Positions 14,098 to 16,815 of a stretch of DNA of 16,815 nucleotides are shown here, one piece after another. Source of the stretch: Ruminococcus sp. (GTDB lineage Bacteria > Bacillota > Clostridia > Oscillospirales > Ruminococcaceae); the NCBI GenBank assembly GCA_024697705.1, contig JAILFF010000166.1, positions 1 through 16,815 of the forward strand, given 5' to 3'. Every line of letters starts with the position of its first letter. Position 1 is the first letter of the stretch. A program made the position numbers and the translations under genes. The notes under the pieces are model-generated. The model was not told where the DNA came from, did no database searches, and saw only the letters and a program-made list of their open reading frames with translations.

Positions 14098-14776
14098 TGT
14101 CCGCCGCACCTCCTATAAATTCGTCAAAAGCTATGCTGCCCTTGTTGATATTGATTATACGTCCGCCGAAGTAGCGCACAAGATCGTGCTCGTGAGTTAC
14201 CATAAGAACGGTCGTCCCGCACTCGTTGATGCGTTTCAGAAGATCGACTATCTCGTAGGAGAGCGCGGGGTCGATATTACCCGTAGGCTCGTCCGCGATG
14301 ATAAGCTTGGGGTCGTTGACGAGAGCTCTTGCCAGCGCCACGCGCTGCTGCTCGCCGCCCGAAAGCTCGGTGGGGTAATTCTTTGCCTTGTCTTCAAGTC
14401 CCACAAGACTGATAACGTAAGGCACGCGGCTGCGGATATACTTCGCGGGCGCGTCGATAACGCGCAGCACGAACGCCACGTTCTCGTACACCGTCATGGT
14501 AGGGATAAGACGGAAATCCTGGAACACAACGCCGATAGTCCTTCTGAGCGCGGGTATCTTTCCGCGGCGCAGCTTTGAAAGATTGAATCCGTTGACGATG
14601 ACTGTGCCGCTCGTCGCGTTGATCTCCTTCAGGATAAGCTTGATAAGCGTCGATTTGCCCGCTCCCGAGGAGCCGACAACGAACGCGAAATCGCCGTCCT
14701 TGATCTTCAGGTTGACCCTGTTCAGAGCGTCAACGCCGCTTGAATAGGTAACCGAAACGTCCTTGAATTCTACCAA
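14084..14776 (-). CDS. ftsE: Cell division ABC transporter ATPase FtsE
   Basis: A 230-residue cytoplasmic ATPase of the FtsEX complex. All nucleotide-binding motifs are intact: Walker A GSSGAGKST (35-43), Q-loop Gln86 in VVFQDFRL, signature LSGGEQQR (138-145), Walker B LIIADEP with Glu163, and switch His195. VFQDFRLIPTMTVYENVA (84-101) is characteristic of FtsE. The start is TTG at 14776 with AGAGGTGA (14784-14791) 7 nt upstream; no better ATG exists in frame. The weak start codon may limit output. It overlaps ftsX by 14 nt. No good promoter was seen in the 149-nt gap upstream, so it is probably transcribed with the regulator gene. Confidence 0.96.
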   Translation of the reverse strand: MVEFKDVSVTYSSGVDALNRVNLKIKDGDFAFVVGSSGAGKSTLIKLILKEINATSGTVIVNGFNLSKLRRGKIPALRRTIGVVFQDFRLIPTMTVYENVAFVLRVIDAPAKYIRSRVPYVISLVGLEDKAKNYPTELSGGEQQRVALARALVNDPKLIIADEPTGNIDPALSYEIVDLLKRINECGTTVLMVTHEHDLVRYFGGRIININKGSIAFDEFIGGAADNESK

Positions 14777-14820
14777 GTTAAGTTCACCTCTTAAAATTTC
14801 CGCGCAAATAGCGTGAATAT

Positions 14821-14884
14821 CGGCTGACCGGCTCGGGCGCGGCAGGGAAAGACCCGTTTGCCGTTAGCCGTGAGCGATCAGCCG
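14821..14884. other. Imperfect inverted repeat, possible structured leader of ftsE
   Basis: Outer arms CGGCTGA (14821-14827) and TCAGCCG (14878-14884) enclose smaller pairings such as GGCA/TGCC and GGG/CCC around a short loop. There is no U-run on either side, so it is not an ordinary terminator. The 9-base sequence GCGTGAATA occurs directly on the left (14811-14819) and again at 14907-14915. It may fold in the message between the regulator and ftsE. It resembles no RNA family I know. Confidence 0.35.
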
Positions 14885-14925
14885 GACAAGTGTTTTCGTT
14901 ACTTCGGCGTGAATACACCGGAGCG

Positions 14926-16011
14926 TCAGAACTTCGCGGGATTAGCCGCAAGATACTTTCTGACCATCAGAGCTATCTTGAATATGATAGCGTGATCGAA
15001 CTCTCTGAGATCGAGACCTGTCAGCTTCTTGATCTTTTCAAGGCGGTACACGAGGGTATTTCTGTGTACGAACAGCTTTCTCGAAGTTTCGGAAACGTTC
15101 AGGTTGTTCTCAAAGAACTTCTGTATGGTAAATAATGTTTCGTGGTCGAGCGACTCGATAGAGCCCTTCTTGAATACCTCGCGCAGGAAGGTCTCGCAGA
15201 GGGTCGTCGGCAGATGATAGATAAGTCTTGCGATACCGAGGTTATCGTAGGAAACGATGACCTTGTCGGTGTCGAATACCTTGCCGACTTCGAGCGCGGT
15301 CTGAGCCTCCTTGAAGCTGCGGGAGAGATTTCTTACGCTGTCAACAACTGTGCCGATGCCGACATTAACGCGGGTGTAGAACTCGCCGCTAAGGGTATCG
15401 GAGATGCTTCTTGCAAGCTTTTCGAGATCCTTCGGATCAATGCCCGCGGTAACTTCCTTGACAAGCACGATATCGGTCTCGGTGATATTGAACACGAAGT
15501 CCTTGTTCTTGTCGGGGAAGAGATTCTGGATAACGTCGTAAGCCGAAACATCGTTCGAGGTAACGATCCTTATAAGAAGAACGACTCTCGACACTTCGGA
15601 ATTAAAGTGCAGCTCACGCGCCTTCACATGGATATCTCCGGGAAGAACGTTATCGAGAACAACATTCTTGATAAAGTTATTCCTGTCGTACTTCTCGTCG
15701 TAATACTGCTTGATGGACGCCAGCGATATCGCAAGGATGCTCGCGTACTTTGCGGCTACCTCGTCGGTGCCCTCAACGAAAACGGCGTAATCGGGCTTCA
15801 TGTGAGGACCGAAGGGCTTATAGGTATAACCGTCCCTGACAAAGCTGTCGCGGGATTCGGAAAGATCGAGAGAAACGAACTCATTCGTGGTGCCGACCTT
15901 GGAAAGCTCCGAGCAGGCAATGATGCTTGCCGTTTCGTCGATAACGCCTATTGTGCAGTCAATGGTCTCACGCATCTGGTGAATCACGTTCTGAAATAAT
16001 CTGTTTGACAT
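14926..16011 (-). CDS. CdaR/PucR-type transcriptional regulator
   Basis: A 361-residue DNA-binding protein. The N-terminal part (about 3-105) resembles the sugar-diacid-recognition domain of CdaR. The middle (about 130-245) has the GGDEF-like fold fragment VGIGTVVDSVRNLSRSFKEA (217-236). The C-terminus is the PucR-type helix-turn-helix: LFTIQKFFENNLNVSETS, then RKLFVHRNTLVYRLEKIKKL (311-330), ending with the FDHAIIFKIALMVRKYL helix (338-354). AAGGAG precedes ATG at 16011. A consensus promoter lies upstream. Its place directly upstream of ftsE suggests a link with wall remodelling, though 149 nt separate them. Known CdaR family members respond to sugar acids; that effector here is only a guess. 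Confidence 0.88.
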   Translation of the reverse strand: MSNRLFQNVIHQMRETIDCTIGVIDETASIIACSELSKVGTTNEFVSLDLSESRDSFVRDGYTYKPFGPHMKPDYAVFVEGTDEVAAKYASILAISLASIKQYYDEKYDRNNFIKNVVLDNVLPGDIHVKARELHFNSEVSRVVLLIRIVTSNDVSAYDVIQNLFPDKNKDFVFNITETDIVLVKEVTAGIDPKDLEKLARSISDTLSGEFYTRVNVGIGTVVDSVRNLSRSFKEAQTALEVGKVFDTDKVIVSYDNLGIARLIYHLPTTLCETFLREVFKKGSIESLDHETLFTIQKFFENNLNVSETSRKLFVHRNTLVYRLEKIKKLTGLDLREFDHAIIFKIALMVRKYLAANPAKF

Positions 16012-16092
16012 AATATGTTTCTCCTTTTCAGCATTTTTACGAACTGCGCCGAGAAAAACGGCGCAAAACGGACTTAATTCAGGTATATAATT

Positions 16093-16121
16093 ATTATAAC
16101 AAAAAAAAACGTAAATTTCAA
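16093..16121 (-). promoter_or_regulatory. Sigma-A-type promoter of the CdaR/PucR regulator gene
   Basis: On the minus strand -35 TTGAAA (16116-16121) and consensus -10 TATAAT (16093-16098) are separated by 17 nt, including nine Ts. The predicted start near 16086 gives a leader of about 75 nt. It may also serve ftsEX and the peptidase genes. Confidence 0.75.
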
Positions 16122-16481
16122 GCCCTATATAGTAAAAATGTTTAAAAAGTTTTTTGGGGTGTCAACTCCTATATTCGGCGCACCCTACATATTACAGATT
16201 GTAACATATTCGAGCGCGAGATGTGTTAATATTCTGTAAAAATTTGAATATTTCATGCATTTTTCAGAAATCAAGCACCTTTTCAGCAGATTGTTTTCGC
16301 TCAAATATTACATAACGGTTACAGCTGACATAATCGGAACTTTTTGTGAATAGATTTATATTGCTCCCGTGAAAGGCTCGCCTTCCGCAATTTTGCTTTA
16401 TATATGACCTATATAAATAAGGTATAGTCGTGCAGGATTTTACGGGCAAAAATTTCCTGTGTGAAAATTCTCTCAGATAGC
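16122..16481. other. AT-rich intergenic DNA with no gene seen
   Basis: This is the larger part of the geneless right end between the regulator's promoter and the first rightward promoter. A 76-codon minus-strand frame (16264-16494) has no ribosome site and no protein-like pattern. Short CCTATAT words recur (near 16124, 16169 and 16410) without an ordered array. Confidence 0.5.
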
Positions 16482-16510
16482 TTGACAGATGCATGAAAAT
16501 CTGCTAAAAT
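16482..16510 (+). promoter_or_regulatory. Rightward sigma-A-type promoter
   Basis: Perfect -35 TTGACA (16482-16487), 17-nt spacer and -10 TAAAAT (16505-16510). No reading frame with a ribosome site follows within the window, so it may drive a non-coding transcript beginning near 16517. Confidence 0.7.
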
Positions 16511-16516
16511 ATAATC

Positions 16517-16652
16517 AGAGAATTTTTAAACATCTGTACATACTTTACAGCAATTTTCGGAAGCCCGACCGCTTCCGCGATATATATCCGAGACTCACTG
16601 TTTGCACCGTCCCTTCAAAGAATAATTTCGGCACTAAGTTGAGGGAGTTTTT
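16517..16652 (+). ncRNA. Candidate small RNA, family unknown
   Basis: The stretch follows a near-consensus promoter. It holds a perfect 7-bp hairpin, CGGAAGC (16558-16564) with GCTTCCG (16571-16577). It ends with a terminator-like structure: TCCCTTCAA (16610-16618) pairs with TTGAGGGA (16639-16646), one bulge and a 20-nt loop, followed by GTTTTT. The length would be about 135 nt. The end hairpin is weak and no known family was recognised, so the call rests on layout alone. Confidence 0.35.
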
Positions 16653-16739
16653 GACATTATTCGTACTTTTGACGGATTTTCGCATTTTTTGGGCAGTGAA
16701 ACTTGTATATAGTTTATACATTTTAAACGAACCCCATGT

Positions 16740-16776
16740 ACAAAGTTTGGCAAATGTGTCTATTGAAAAACTTTGT
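16740..16776. repeat. Inverted repeat around the -35 of the right-edge promoter
   Basis: ACAAAGTTT (16740-16748) and AAACTTTGT (16768-16776) are perfect 9-bp arms 19 nt apart. The right arm overlaps the end of the -35 hexamer, so it could be an operator; the spacing also allows a hairpin in a transcript. Confidence 0.45.
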
Positions 16777-16791
16777 GAAAACAGTTATAAT
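16763..16791 (+). promoter_or_regulatory. Rightward sigma-A-type promoter at the window edge
   Basis: -35 TTGAAA (16763-16768), 17-nt spacer and consensus -10 TATAAT (16786-16791). The predicted start near 16798 points to a plus-strand gene beyond the right edge, which would mark a change of coding direction. Confidence 0.7.
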
Positions 16792-16815
16792 ATATATATC
16801 GAAAATTTGCGTTTA

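Noticed and set aside
14811..14915. Small transposable element (MITE) flanked by GCGTGAATA repeats
   Set aside because: The inverted repeats are not at the inner edges of both direct repeats, so the pattern does not match a clean insertion with target duplication.
16264..16494. A 76-codon minus-strand frame
   Set aside because: No ribosome site before its ATG and no recognisable protein pattern.
1..16815. CRISPR array, tRNA, rRNA, transposase, toxin-antitoxin pair or defence cluster
   Set aside because: None was seen. Repeats present are short tandem units or hairpins, and all accepted genes have ordinary wall, signalling or transport roles.

Overview
The window looks like a chromosomal segment of a Gram-positive, Firmicutes-type anaerobe, most likely a Ruminococcus-like member of the Oscillospiraceae. 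The evidence is a LipoP-type sugar-binding lipoprotein with CUT1 permeases, an AgrC/AgrA-style two-component pair, an ftsEX-peptidase cluster with Cys-containing M23 modules, and a Ser/Thr kinase fused to the start of a BspA-like repeat ectodomain. The genus is an inference from style; no rRNA or marker gene is present. All eleven genes I accept lie on the minus strand, so transcription runs from high to low coordinates. Long plus-strand reading frames are antisense shadows.

Right to left (direction of transcription): 16012-16815 has no gene. It holds the promoter of the next gene plus two good sigma-A-type promoters facing right, one of which may drive a small RNA. A CdaR/PucR-type regulator (14926-16011) precedes ftsE-ftsX and two tandem paralogous M23 peptidases of the EnvC/CwlO type (14776 down to 10062). 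Terminators follow the first peptidase (11421-11460) and the second (10023-10054). This block is a cell-wall remodelling module: FtsEX is the membrane machine and the secreted coiled-coil peptidases are its likely effectors.

Next is a sugar-uptake operon: lacI-family repressor, lipoprotein solute-binding protein, and MalF- and MalG-type permeases (9254 down to 4689). It has a strong promoter overlapped by a 22-bp palindrome, CG-centred LacI-type operator candidates, a hairpin that probably attenuates read-through between the binding protein and the permeases, and a terminator at its end. It has no ATPase and no glycoside hydrolase, so it probably borrows a shared MsiK-type ATPase.

Then comes a compact, translationally coupled operon: LytTR response regulator, AgrC-like histidine kinase and a hotdog acyl-CoA thioesterase (4433 down to 1845), closed by a terminator at 1641-1683. 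Finally a transmembrane Ser/Thr protein kinase with an N-terminal zinc ribbon runs off the left edge (1512 down to 1), behind its own near-consensus promoter.

I did not find a clearly new defence, mobile or secretion system, CRISPR array, tRNA or rRNA. The most interesting items are the FtsEX-linked tandem M23 peptidases with intact zinc sites and a Cys insert, the regulator upstream of them, the kinase receptor, and a candidate small RNA near the right edge.
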